From Balneolaceae bacterium (lineage in GTDB: Bacteria; Bacteroidota; Rhodothermia; Balneolales; Balneolaceae): DNA of 64,000 bases. The translations under genes were made by a program, and so were the position numbers. Under the pieces are notes generated by a model. The model searched no databases. It worked only from the letters and a program-made list of their open reading frames with translations, and had not been told where the DNA came from. The stretch is taken from NCBI GenBank assembly GCA_017643365.1, contig JAEPNO010000006.1:1-64000 (forward strand), written 5' to 3'. This document shows, one piece after another, positions 34,128-42,656 of the stretch (positions are counted from its first letter, which is position 1; every line of letters begins with the position of its first letter).

Positions 34128-35378
34128 TTATCTGAAGGATAATGGATTGAAACTTATACAGAGCACAAATATAAGCATACTTAACCATCCTAACACTTTT
34201 CGTGTGGGAGTTAATTCGCGCTCGATAATAACAGGTGGATGTTCTACCCGAACAAAAAACGTGATGAAGAAAATCCAGAAGAGCCAAATCAATGATGATT
34301 CCATTCCGTCATCACTGGCGAAAAAAGTACTGTAACCGAAAGCCAGAACCAATGAAGAAGTCACCCCTCCGGCAACCCAGTTTTGGTTTCTACGGAAAGC
34401 ACGTTGAAACATCAGAAACAGAAAACCTGCCCAGATTGTCCAGGAAAGCAAGTACATCGAGCTGTCGTAATCGCTAACAAAACCATGTATGATGGGAACG
34501 GCTTCGAAACTGGCAAATATGGTTATCAGAATAAAAAAGAGCCGAGCAACAAGGCGGTGTTTCTTAAAGCCAATGAGCGAATACAAAATATGCCCACCAT
34601 CAAGTTGGCCAACCGGCATTAAATTTAAGGCCGTGAAAAACAAGCCGAACCAGCCGGCAAGCAGAAAGGGATAATGCATGATTTCCCACAAAGGTGGCGA
34701 ATTTTCGAATATACCGGAGAGCGCATTATAAAGAGGCGTTCCACCAAAAAAGAAGGCGATTTGTCCCTCCGTTAATTCGGGAGCTTCCGGGTATTCACCG
34801 TTTTGCTGATAATACTCGATCACGTAATTATGATCCCCAAATTCGTTGAGGTAACTCACATCCGGTAACGTAAAAAAGCCAATAAAAAGAATAACGATGG
34901 ATACGATAAAACCGGCAATGGGTCCGGCTGCGCCCACATCAAATAACTTGTTGGTTTCATGAATTGGCTCTTTAATGCGGATAACTGCGCCCAATGTGCC
35001 GATACCTAAGGGAATTGGAATGTAGTACGGCAAGGAAACCGCAATTTTGTGGAATACGGCGGCGAAGTAATGTCCAAACTCATGAGCGGTTAAAAAGGAA
35101 AGCAAAAGTGTGGCGAAAAGAATGCCGCGCATTAAATCGGTTTCACCGGGATAGGGAATCATCACTCCCCAAAGAATCGCGGTTTGGAGTTCTTTGCCAA
35201 CCAGGAAAGTGCTCACAAACGAAACTGAGGCAAATGTGAGCAGAAACAAAACTAAGTGCTTGACCAGCGTTTTGGCATCAGGTTTATTTTTACCCGATAA
35301 AGGTAGAAAATCCTTAATGCTTTTTGGTTTTCGGCCGTTCTCTATCTGAATATGTATTTGGTTTGATTCGTTTTCCAA
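34128..35378 (-). CDS. Site-2 protease family (M50) membrane metalloprotease
   Basis: 416 aa, several membrane helices. Zinc motif HEFGH in FLTAHEFGHYFAAVFHKI, and the second ligand motif N-L-M-P-V-G-Q-L-D-G-G-H. The loop SLPYYIPIPLGIGTLGAVI is typical of this prokaryotic S2P group. Cleaves within the membrane; substrate unknown. The start seems to be TTG (35378), 4 nt after the arcA stop; the next Met is beyond the first helix. Likely one transcript with arcA, the TPR-like lipoprotein and smpB. Confidence 0.92.
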   Translation of the reverse strand: MENESNQIHIQIENGRKPKSIKDFLPLSGKNKPDAKTLVKHLVLFLLTFASVSFVSTFLVGKELQTAILWGVMIPYPGETDLMRGILFATLLLSFLTAHEFGHYFAAVFHKIAVSLPYYIPIPLGIGTLGAVIRIKEPIHETNKLFDVGAAGPIAGFIVSIVILFIGFFTLPDVSYLNEFGDHNYVIEYYQQNGEYPEAPELTEGQIAFFFGGTPLYNALSGIFENSPPLWEIMHYPFLLAGWFGLFFTALNLMPVGQLDGGHILYSLIGFKKHRLVARLFFILITIFASFEAVPIIHGFVSDYDSSMYLLSWTIWAGFLFLMFQRAFRRNQNWVAGGVTSSLVLAFGYSTFFASDDGMESSLIWLFWIFFITFFVRVEHPPVIIERELTPTRKVLGWLSMLIFVLCISFNPLSFR

Positions 35379-35382
35379 GCAA

Positions 35383-36618
35383 TTATGCGTTTATCGATTC
35401 TCTTGAAATTGGCATAGTCATACAGCGTGCGCCACCACGACCACGGCAAAGCTCATGACCTTGAAAACTAATCGCGATTTTGAGTTCATCGTTCAGGGGC
35501 AACGGCTGATTTTGATATTCTTCAACAAACTCGAATTGGGTCATAAACGTGTACCCATGATCAACCAGCGTGTTAAAGGTGCGGGTGTTTCGCTCGTAAC
35601 CTACCGCCACTCCGGGAGCCAACGCAAACATGTTGGCGCCATCGGTCCATTGCTCTCTAAACTGACTAGTTAGATCCTCGCCTCCACACTTGATGAAGGT
35701 GTAATCAACACCGGAAAATTCGTTTAAGGCACCTTGCAAGCTCGATCGTTGTTCAGCTACAATTTTCCCATCGTGCTTTTGTAGCGCCACCACATTATCC
35801 TGCTGATCCAAAATTGCAGGAGGAAAAGCCACGCATTCGTTTTTCGAAATAAAAGTGAACACCGTATCGAGGTGCATGCTTGCACGTTGTTTCGGGATGT
35901 CTACCGCAAGTACCGTTTCTACGCCTTGGTTGAGTAAGCCTTCAGCCGCCTTCATCAATCCGGTAAAAGAAGTCCGTTCACTCATTCCAATCAACACGAG
36001 TTTTTCGGATTGAACGAGTACATCGCCACCTTCAATGCTTTGGTGACCGGAAATACGAACCGCGTTTTTCTTTACCTCGGCAAAAAGCGGATGATGTTGA
36101 ACCACTGTTTCCATAATTAACGATTCGCGTAAACGTGCTTTGGTGGCTGCGCGTGAAAGCAAAATTCCATCCCCAACCACAGCGGCTAGATCGCGGGTGA
36201 ACAATAAGTTCGGCGATGGCAACATGTTGAAATCTTTGGATGCATGAAGCACTCCCTGAACGCTAAATTTGAGTAAATTTTCCGGTTCAAGTGATCTTAG
36301 TTCGTCTTCGATTACTTGCAGATTTTCTTCGGGATATTCTTTGATGAGCTGCTCGATGAAATATGCAGCGGCATCTTCACTTTGGATGGTCTCTAAAAAG
36401 ATGTCCGCAATTTCGATCACCTTTCCACCGGGAGTCATAGCCGCTTTAAACACCTTAAGCATGTCTAAGTGCTCGCCACGGGCGTCATCTTCAAAAATGA
36501 TGTCGTCGAACAATAATTGTTCAGCGATTTCGGGATTCACCAAAGAAACTTCATGTCCGGGCGTGTGAACAATTACTCCGTTAAGATGTCCGATTTCGGA
36601 GGATACATTTATTTTCAT
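35383..36618 (-). CDS. arcA: Arginine deiminase
   Basis: 411 aa. Converts arginine to citrulline and ammonia, the first step of the arginine deiminase route. Motifs: VSSEIGHLNGVIVHTPG, LLFTRDLAAVVGDGILLSRA, HQSIEGGDVLV, HLDTVFTFI and the catalytic Cys in CRGRGGARCMTMP at the C-terminus. Full length. No arcB or arcC is in the window, so it may serve nitrogen supply or pH defence alone. First gene of the arcA-M50-lipoprotein-smpB run. Confidence 0.95.
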   Translation of the reverse strand: MKINVSSEIGHLNGVIVHTPGHEVSLVNPEIAEQLLFDDIIFEDDARGEHLDMLKVFKAAMTPGGKVIEIADIFLETIQSEDAAAYFIEQLIKEYPEENLQVIEDELRSLEPENLLKFSVQGVLHASKDFNMLPSPNLLFTRDLAAVVGDGILLSRAATKARLRESLIMETVVQHHPLFAEVKKNAVRISGHQSIEGGDVLVQSEKLVLIGMSERTSFTGLMKAAEGLLNQGVETVLAVDIPKQRASMHLDTVFTFISKNECVAFPPAILDQQDNVVALQKHDGKIVAEQRSSLQGALNEFSGVDYTFIKCGGEDLTSQFREQWTDGANMFALAPGVAVGYERNTRTFNTLVDHGYTFMTQFEFVEEYQNQPLPLNDELKIAISFQGHELCRGRGGARCMTMPISRESINA

Positions 36619-36723
36619 ACAGCTGTTTTTGAGGATGATTCGTTGGAATATAGGAACTCAATGAACCATTTTTTGGGATATTGTAGATATGATTGGCTAT
36701 TTTGAGTGGTCTTTGGAGAATGT

Positions 36724-37575
36724 ATGACTACAAAATCAGAAATAGAGTCTTTACTACTGTTAATGGATGATCCTGATCCATTTATTCAGGAGAGCGTGCA
36801 TAACCGATTTAAAGAACTGGGCGAAAATGCAGTTCCATTGTTGGATGAATTCCGGGTTGAAACCACCAACAAAGACGACAAAAAGCGCGTCAGCCAGATC
36901 ATCCATCAAATTACTTTTCCGGTATTAAAAGCTGATTTTCAGGAATTGCTCGATCGTGGAGTTCGAAATCGCAAAGACTTAGAATTCGCTGTGCTTACGT
37001 TATCCCGATTTGGGAATCCCACCCTTCGCATCGAAGAATATCAAAAGAAACTCGATCACTTTGCCGAGATGGTGGAACCAACCATTCGCTATCGGTTGGA
37101 TGAACGCCGGAAGATGAAACAGCTCATAAAATTTGTGTTCGAAGATCTCAATTTTAAAGGCGACACCGACGATTATCACAATCCGGATAATTGCTTTATC
37201 GATCAGGTAATACGTCGCCGGCGCGGACTTCCAATAACCTTAAGCATGGTGGTGATGTTCCTGGCGAGAAGACTGGAAATGCCGTTTTTTGGGGTGAATA
37301 TGCCCATTCACTTTATGCTCAATTATGTGAGTGATAAAGAAGAAGTGCTCATCGATCCTTACGACAACGGCGCGATTGTTTCTTATGATCAGTGCTATTT
37401 CTTCCTTAAGAAAAACAATATCGAGCCCAAGCCCGATCACTTCAAAATTGCTTCCGATATCGAAGTGTTGATTCGCTGTATTCGAAATCTAATCCACAGC
37501 TACGAACGTTTAGAACAACCGCAGCGTGTAGCCGATTTGAAAGAGCTGCTAGGACTCATCGAACTGTACGAATAG
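36724..37575 (+). CDS. SirB1/transglutaminase-like family protein
   Basis: 283 aa from the ATG at 36724, preceded by GGAG; a GTG at 36706 is less likely. HEAT-like N-terminal repeats (SLLLLMDDPDPFIQESVHNR), then the Transglut_core2 block DDYHNPDNCFIDQVIRRRRGLPITLSMV and MPFFGVNMPIHFMLNYV. In this family the usual catalytic triad is often degenerate, and the role is unclear. 2 nt before the DUF3052 gene: a likely two-gene operon. Confidence 0.88.
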   Translation: MTTKSEIESLLLLMDDPDPFIQESVHNRFKELGENAVPLLDEFRVETTNKDDKKRVSQIIHQITFPVLKADFQELLDRGVRNRKDLEFAVLTLSRFGNPTLRIEEYQKKLDHFAEMVEPTIRYRLDERRKMKQLIKFVFEDLNFKGDTDDYHNPDNCFIDQVIRRRRGLPITLSMVVMFLARRLEMPFFGVNMPIHFMLNYVSDKEEVLIDPYDNGAIVSYDQCYFFLKKNNIEPKPDHFKIASDIEVLIRCIRNLIHSYERLEQPQRVADLKELLGLIELYE

Positions 37576-37577
37576 CT

Positions 37578-37988
37578 ATGGCCGGCTATTCTGGAACTCC
37601 CCTCGTTAAAAAGCTGGGTTTAAAGCCGGAAATGAATTGCTTGGCGATAAATGCGCCGTCTAATTACTTCGAATTATTGGGTGAACTTCCATCCGGTGTA
37701 AGTTTTCATCAACCTGAAGACTTAGAATCCTTTCCTTTTATTCATCTGTTTTGCAATAACGAGCCTGAGCTGCATAACCTGTTTCCCATCGCAAAATCGA
37801 GGCTCGATAAAAACGGTAGTTTGTGGGTGTCGTGGATCAAGAAAGCATCAAAAAACCACCAATGGACAATCACCGACATGGACGTTCGAAACTTTGGTTT
37901 GCATCTTGGTTTGGTTGATGTGAAAGTTTGCGCCGTGGATGCCGATTGGAGCGGGTTAAAGTTTATGTATCGAAAAGAAGATCGGTGA
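37578..37988 (+). CDS. DUF3052 family protein
   Basis: 136 aa. MAGYSGTPLVKKLGLKPEM, then LAINAPSNYFELLGELPSGV and GSLWVSWIKKASK match DUF3052 (small alpha/beta proteins, function unknown). The last part, LVDVKVCAVDADWSGLKFMY, is also typical. Follows the SirB1-like gene by 2 nt. Confidence 0.88.
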   Translation: MAGYSGTPLVKKLGLKPEMNCLAINAPSNYFELLGELPSGVSFHQPEDLESFPFIHLFCNNEPELHNLFPIAKSRLDKNGSLWVSWIKKASKNHQWTITDMDVRNFGLHLGLVDVKVCAVDADWSGLKFMYRKEDR

Positions 37989-38199
37989 GAATTATCGTTT
38001 TGAATACACGATCATAGTCATTTCCTCGAGTGAGGGAACTTTAAGTTCTTTAAAGGCAAAGACTAGATTCTAGCAAAAAGTATATTTTCTGAAGAATTAA
38101 GTGTAGAGTAATGGTTGTAAATGCTTGCAATCGAGAGGAATGCGAACTTGCGCCTATCAAGGATTCTGTTAGATTAGAGGAATAACTCACCTCTACGTC

Positions 38200-38679
38200 A
38201 TGAAAACACTACTCATTCCAATCCTCACAATGCTTTTCGGTTGGGGATATATGAACTACAATGCTCCAATTTTAACCTCAAAAACAGATGTGGTTGAGGC
38301 GGATACTTCCGATTTCGATCAAGCCGCGGCGATTGCGGCGATTAAAGAAGCCATCGCCGGAAAGGAAGAAATGCCGGCTTCCGAAGTATTCAAAAATCTC
38401 GAATTGATGGGCGAATTTCCTGCCGGACGGATAACGGCTATCATGGAATTCGGATTTTCAAACTCATTGGGTGTAACCTGTACTCACTGTCATAACCCGG
38501 ATGATTGGTCGAGCGACGAGAAAATCGAAAAGAAAATTACTCGCGAAATGTGGAAAATGACCGGGAGACTGAATTCAGAAATCTTACCCGGAATCGAAGA
38601 ACTTAGCGATCGAACCGCCACGGTTAATTGTACTACGTGTCATCGTGGGGATGTGAAACCGGCAACAAGAATGAATTGA
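38200..38679 (+). CDS. Dihaem c-type cytochrome, exported
   Basis: 159 aa. N-terminal export signal (MKTLLIPILTMLFGWGYMN). Two haem motifs: C-T-H-C-H (in VTCTHCHNPDDWSSD) near residue 100 and C-T-T-C-H (VNCTTCHRGD) near the C-terminus. The layout, with helix MWKMTGRLNSEIL between the haems, matches the c-cytochromes related to the photosynthetic reaction-centre cytochrome subunit, found in many non-phototrophs as periplasmic electron carriers. Upstream 37989-38199 has no gene. Confidence 0.88.
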   Translation: MKTLLIPILTMLFGWGYMNYNAPILTSKTDVVEADTSDFDQAAAIAAIKEAIAGKEEMPASEVFKNLELMGEFPAGRITAIMEFGFSNSLGVTCTHCHNPDDWSSDEKIEKKITREMWKMTGRLNSEILPGIEELSDRTATVNCTTCHRGDVKPATRMN

Positions 38680-38761
38680 TTCGTTAAACCGTTATCGTGC
38701 GTTGCTCTTCTAAAAATGAAATTTCAAACTTAACATTTGTTGTTTCATTAAAATCATTTTC

Positions 38762-38791
38762 CAGCAACCAGCAACCAGCAACCAGCAACCA
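38762..38791. repeat. CCAGCAA heptamer, four tandem copies
   Basis: A 7-nt unit CCAGCAA repeated four times from 38761. It lies in the 5' end of the open frame of the DUF72 gene; length change here would shift frame only if translation began before it. Confidence 0.9.
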
Positions 38792-38797
38792 TTCCCT

Positions 38798-39664
38798 ATT
38801 AACCAATTACACAAATATCACCTAGGGTTAACCGGTTGGAGCGTTCCGGAGTGGGCGGGTTCGTTTTATAAATCCGGAGCGAAGGCGGATCAGTTTTTAG
38901 CGCAATATTCGCAGGTTTTTAATACGGTGGAAGGAAACACCACTTTTTATAACACGCCATCACCCGAAACATTGGCAAAGTGGAACGAGCGAACGCCGGA
39001 GAATTTTAAATTCTGTTTCAAACTACCGAGGCAAATAACGCACATCAACCGTTTGGTAAATATTGAGGGAGAATTGGATCGATTTCTATCCTTGTTTGAA
39101 GGAATGCGCACGAAACTTGGTCCGTTTATGATCCAACTATCCGAAGCGTTTAGACCGGCAGAGATGTACAAGCTCGAAAAGCTCTTCGAAATCCTCCCAA
39201 AGATTTATAGTTACGGCATCGAAGTTCGGCATCCTGATTTCTACAATCGCGGGAAAGAAGAACACGCTTTTGTGAGTTTAATCGAAAGTTATGGCATTGA
39301 GCGAATGATATTTGACACCCGCAAATTACATGCAATGCAAAGTAAAGAAGCATCCATTGTGGAAGCGCAACGAAAGAAGCCCAAAAACCCGGTTCGATTT
39401 GATTTGAATGGCAATCGCCCAATGATTCGCTATGTAGGTAGCAACGAAATTTTAAACAACGAAGCCTATCTAAAAGAATGGGCGATTATAGTTGCAGATT
39501 GGATTCGTGAAGGGAAACATCCGTACGTGTTTATTCATACGCCGAATGTTATTTCGCAGCCTGTAGTGGCTACACATTTTCATAAACTGCTTTCCGAGTT
39601 AATCGAAATTCCACCGCTTCCCGCGTGGCCCGTAAATCAAGTGCAGCAACTGGGATTGTTTTAG
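38798..39664 (+). CDS. DUF72 family protein, start codon unclear
   Basis: About 288 aa if begun at the ATT at 38798. The first usual start in frame is GTG at 38927, but the conserved DUF72 N-terminus (YHLGLTGWSVPEWAGSFYK) is encoded at ~38813-38871, upstream of it. The frame is open back to 38720 yet holds no ATG, GTG or TTG. The remainder is normal: NTTFYNTPSPETLAKWNERT, FKFCFKLPRQITH, IEVRHPDFY and YVFIHTPNVISQPV. DUF72 is a TIM-barrel family of unknown function. Either translation begins at ATT, or the start was lost by change at the CCAGCAA repeats. Confidence 0.75.
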   Translation: MNQLHKYHLGLTGWSVPEWAGSFYKSGAKADQFLAQYSQVFNTVEGNTTFYNTPSPETLAKWNERTPENFKFCFKLPRQITHINRLVNIEGELDRFLSLFEGMRTKLGPFMIQLSEAFRPAEMYKLEKLFEILPKIYSYGIEVRHPDFYNRGKEEHAFVSLIESYGIERMIFDTRKLHAMQSKEASIVEAQRKKPKNPVRFDLNGNRPMIRYVGSNEILNNEAYLKEWAIIVADWIREGKHPYVFIHTPNVISQPVVATHFHKLLSELIEIPPLPAWPVNQVQQLGLF

Positions 39665-39665
39665 C

Positions 39666-40103
39666 TTACACTGTTTGGCGTACAGCTAGTTGCTCTTTTG
39701 ATGCAGCAACCAGATTTCCTTGTGTAGTCTCGAAAGCGTGTACGGTGTATGGAATTGCTTCAAGTCGTTCTTTTTGGATTTGCTCTCCGGTTACAACACA
39801 AACGCCGTAATTTCCGGTCTCTATGCGGTCGAGTGCAACTGCAATCTTATCGAGTTTATCTTTCTGTTTTTCGATGAGCGTATAGTTGGTTTCTCGCAGC
39901 TCTTCGCTTGAACCTAAATTCCCTTGATGATGAGCAGCGGAAGAATTTGTGTCATCCATTTTATTTTCAATTTGCCGGATGGATTTCTTCAAAATTGAAA
40001 TCTCTTTTTCGGCCGACGCTTTCTCTTCTAATAATAATTGTTTGAAATGCTCTAGTTCTTCGTTCGACAAATTGGTGTTGTTAATAACAGCTTGATTACT
40101 CAT
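39666..40103 (-). CDS. DksA/TraR-family protein lacking most zinc cysteines
   Basis: 145 aa. A long coiled coil (residues ~12-95) followed by ETGNYGVCVVTGEQIQKERL and EAIPYTVHAFETTQ, which matches the DksA zinc-finger region (G-x-Y-G-x-C...I...R-L-x-A-x-P). In place of four zinc cysteines only one remains; the others are T, A and T. Such Cys-poor DksA-like proteins are common in Bacteroidota. DksA binds RNA polymerase's secondary channel; whether this form does is unknown. Stands alone. Confidence 0.85.
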   Translation of the reverse strand: MSNQAVINNTNLSNEELEHFKQLLLEEKASAEKEISILKKSIRQIENKMDDTNSSAAHHQGNLGSSEELRETNYTLIEKQKDKLDKIAVALDRIETGNYGVCVVTGEQIQKERLEAIPYTVHAFETTQGNLVAASKEQLAVRQTV

Positions 40104-40215
40104 AATTGTTAATAGTTAAGTGTTTAATATTATTGTTTCTATTTATTAACAATAATCCTCAACTATTGTTCCGAAATCGGGTAATCTAGTATCTATCGAA
40201 GGTATAGAGAAGCCT

Positions 40216-40854
40216 TTATTCGCCAATAATTCCAATCAGCGCAGTGTACTTCACAAAGGGAAGTTCTTCTACCACAAGCATTTGGTCTTTTTCGGTGCCT
40301 GGTTCAACCAATATGTTGATGGTTCGGGGGAAATCGGAAATTATTTCGTAAGCCACCGATCGGAAATTGCCCATAAAAGTCTTAACCGCTCGTTCATCCA
40401 TCGAATAGTTAAACCGGATGAATAAGCGCTCACTCCGCTGAGATTGAATGATGCGTTCTAATGCTGCACGAGCTTCTTCTGGAGATAAGTCTTGCGATCC
40501 CACTAAATCACGAAAATAGGCACTGTCAACCAAGTCGGGATGATATTCGAAATCCAATACTTCAGGTTGAGTAGTAAGTTCATTAAGTACTTCAGAATCC
40601 GGTTGGTTTACAATTGCAATGGTAAAAGGTTGGATGTCGATGTAGCCTAATTCAAACCCCAAAGCTTCTAACTGTGCCGTGGCGTAATCCGGTGAAACTG
40701 TATCCGCAAGATAAGCGATAAACTCACCTTCTAATGTGGATGTCTGGCCGCTTTGTACTTTGTGCAGTGCATCATCGCCAATTATTTGTGAGAATAATAG
40801 TGATGAATTTGCTGAAACAACGAAGAAGCTGAAGATGAAAAGCCAAATCCTCAT
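40216..40854 (-). CDS. Exported protein with two S8-propeptide-like segments, unknown
   Basis: 212 aa. Signal peptide MRIWLFIFSFFVVSANSSL. Two short alpha/beta units, YATAQLEALGFELGYIDI...DFEYHPD and AVKTFMGNFRSVAYEIISDF...VKYTALIG, recall the ferredoxin-like fold of inhibitor I9/subtilisin propeptides. No protease is next to it. Low certainty on function. Upstream 40855-40990 carries imperfect inverted copies of GGTTAATAGTTATTGG. Confidence 0.55.
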   Translation of the reverse strand: MRIWLFIFSFFVVSANSSLLFSQIIGDDALHKVQSGQTSTLEGEFIAYLADTVSPDYATAQLEALGFELGYIDIQPFTIAIVNQPDSEVLNELTTQPEVLDFEYHPDLVDSAYFRDLVGSQDLSPEEARAALERIIQSQRSERLFIRFNYSMDERAVKTFMGNFRSVAYEIISDFPRTINILVEPGTEKDQMLVVEELPFVKYTALIGIIGE

Positions 40855-40993
40855 TGAAAACCGAAGTTAATGGTTAATAGTTATTGGTCCGCTTAAAATC
40901 GAAGAACGATTAACCAATAACAATTCACGATTAACTAATAACCAAAAATCATCGTATTTTACACAGCTTATAATCAAACAAATTCATCACTTC

Positions 40994-42604
40994 ATGTCGC
41001 AGGCGACTACCGCAGATAACGAAATTACTAAAGAGGCGAAAAAGAGACGCACCTTTGCCATTATCTCTCACCCCGATGCCGGTAAAACTACCCTCACCGA
41101 AAAGCTGTTGTTGTACGGTGGAGCGATCCACGAAGCAGGTTCGGTTCGGGCTCGAAAAGCGTCTCACCACGCGGCATCCGATTGGATGGCCATCGAAAAA
41201 GAGCGCGGTATTTCGGTTACGTCTTCGGTAATGCGATTTGAGAAAGATGGCATTAAGTACAACTTGCTGGATACACCCGGTCACAAAGATTTCTCTGAGG
41301 ATACACTTCGAACATTGGTTGCCGCCGATTCGGGCTTAATGGTGATTGATGTGGCGAAAGGAGTGGAGGAACAAACCGAGAAATTGTTTGAGGTGTGTAA
41401 ACTTCGCGAAGTGCCCGTTATCACCTTTGTAAATAAGTGCGATCGCCCGGGTATGGATCCGCTGGAAGTGTTGAGCAACGTTGAGAACAAGCTTGGAATT
41501 GAAGCCTTGCCGGCAAGCTGGCCGTTGGGTTACGGACAAAAATTTCAGGGTATTTACGATGTGCTTTCTAAAAAAGTGCATGTGTATGAAAAAGCCGATC
41601 ACGGCGCGAAAAAAGCAGTTACCGAAGTTCTTAGTGTTGATGAAGCCCTGGAACAAAGCAACCTTTCTGATACCGAAAAAGAAGCTTTTCTCGAAGAGCT
41701 AATGCTGATCGACGACATGTACCCGAATATGGATAAAGAGCTGTACAACTCGGGAAAAGTGACTCCCGTGTTCTTTGGTTCGGCGCTGAATAACTTTGGC
41801 TTGGATGTGTTTTTGAACTATTTCCACCAGCTGGCGCCACCGCCACAAGGCTACGAGCATTCGGAAGGATCAGAACGAGATTTAGGCGATTCCTTTTCCG
41901 GCTTTATTTTTAAGATGCAAGCGAACATGAATCCCGGTCACCGCGATTGCGCTGCTTTTATTCGTGTGGCATCAGGTAAATTCCATCGCGGACAGCAAGT
42001 GGTGGTGTCTCACACCGGTAGGAAGCTAAAACTAGCCACTCCGCACACGCTAATGGGTGATGAGCGCCAACTGATGGAAGAAGCTTACCCCGGCGATATC
42101 GTTTCGATTTTTAACCCCGGCGATTTTAGAATCGGGACCACCATTTATGAAAAAAATAAGGTGCGTTTTGATGTGATTCCTTTGTTTACGCCCGAGCATT
42201 TCCAGAAAGTAGCAACTAAGGATCCGTTCAAAAGAAAGCAGCTTCGCGAAGGATTGCGTCAGCTTTCGGAAGAAGGCGTGGTTCATGTGTTTGAAGTTCC
42301 CAATGGCGTTGGTAACGAATTGTTACTCGGAACGGTAGGTGTGCTTCAGTTTGAGGTGGTGCACCATCGAATGAAAGAAGAATACGGTGTTGAGCTCGTG
42401 ATTACGCCTGTTGCGTACTACACAGCACGTTGGTTGCCAAACGAAAATGATCTAGTGATCGCCAAACTGGAATCGAGTTACTCCACGCATGTAACTAAAG
42501 ATCTGGATGAGAACCCGATAGTGTTGTTCGATTCGATGTATGCCTTAAACCAAGCCGAAGAAAAAGTTGGGGCTGAGAACCTATTCAAGTTCAAGCAAGG
42601 CTAG
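40994..42604 (+). CDS. prfC: Peptide chain release factor 3
   Basis: 536 aa. A GTPase that recycles RF1/RF2 after peptide release. G1 ISHPDAGKTTLTEKLLLYG, then RKASHHAASDWMAIEKERGI, G3 LLDTPGHKDFSEDT and G4 NKCDRPGMDPLE. The remainder fits RF3 domains II-III (FSGFIFKMQANMNPGHRDC). Complete, length normal. Convergent with the metalloprotease gene; a hairpin lies between. Confidence 0.97.
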   Translation: MSQATTADNEITKEAKKRRTFAIISHPDAGKTTLTEKLLLYGGAIHEAGSVRARKASHHAASDWMAIEKERGISVTSSVMRFEKDGIKYNLLDTPGHKDFSEDTLRTLVAADSGLMVIDVAKGVEEQTEKLFEVCKLREVPVITFVNKCDRPGMDPLEVLSNVENKLGIEALPASWPLGYGQKFQGIYDVLSKKVHVYEKADHGAKKAVTEVLSVDEALEQSNLSDTEKEAFLEELMLIDDMYPNMDKELYNSGKVTPVFFGSALNNFGLDVFLNYFHQLAPPPQGYEHSEGSERDLGDSFSGFIFKMQANMNPGHRDCAAFIRVASGKFHRGQQVVVSHTGRKLKLATPHTLMGDERQLMEEAYPGDIVSIFNPGDFRIGTTIYEKNKVRFDVIPLFTPEHFQKVATKDPFKRKQLREGLRQLSEEGVVHVFEVPNGVGNELLLGTVGVLQFEVVHHRMKEEYGVELVITPVAYYTARWLPNENDLVIAKLESSYSTHVTKDLDENPIVLFDSMYALNQAEEKVGAENLFKFKQG

Positions 42605-42627
42605 ACAATAGGCAATATTCAACATTC

Positions 42628-42656
42628 AATAACCAACATTCATGTTGTTGGTTATT
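42628..42656. terminator. Hairpin between convergent genes prfC and metalloprotease
   Basis: AATAACCAACA ... TGTTGGTTATT: an 11-bp perfect stem with a 7-nt loop. The right arm overlaps the stop of the minus-strand gene. Only weak T runs, so it may be a bidirectional structural terminator. Confidence 0.55.

Noticed and set aside
38761-38791. Short tandem repeats as a CRISPR array
   Set aside because: A 7-nt unit with no spacers; a simple tandem repeat.
40860-40950. Repeated GGTTAATAGTTATTGG-like words before prfC as an operator set
   Set aside because: Imperfect, A+T-rich and scattered; similar text is common between genes in this group, so no site can be named.
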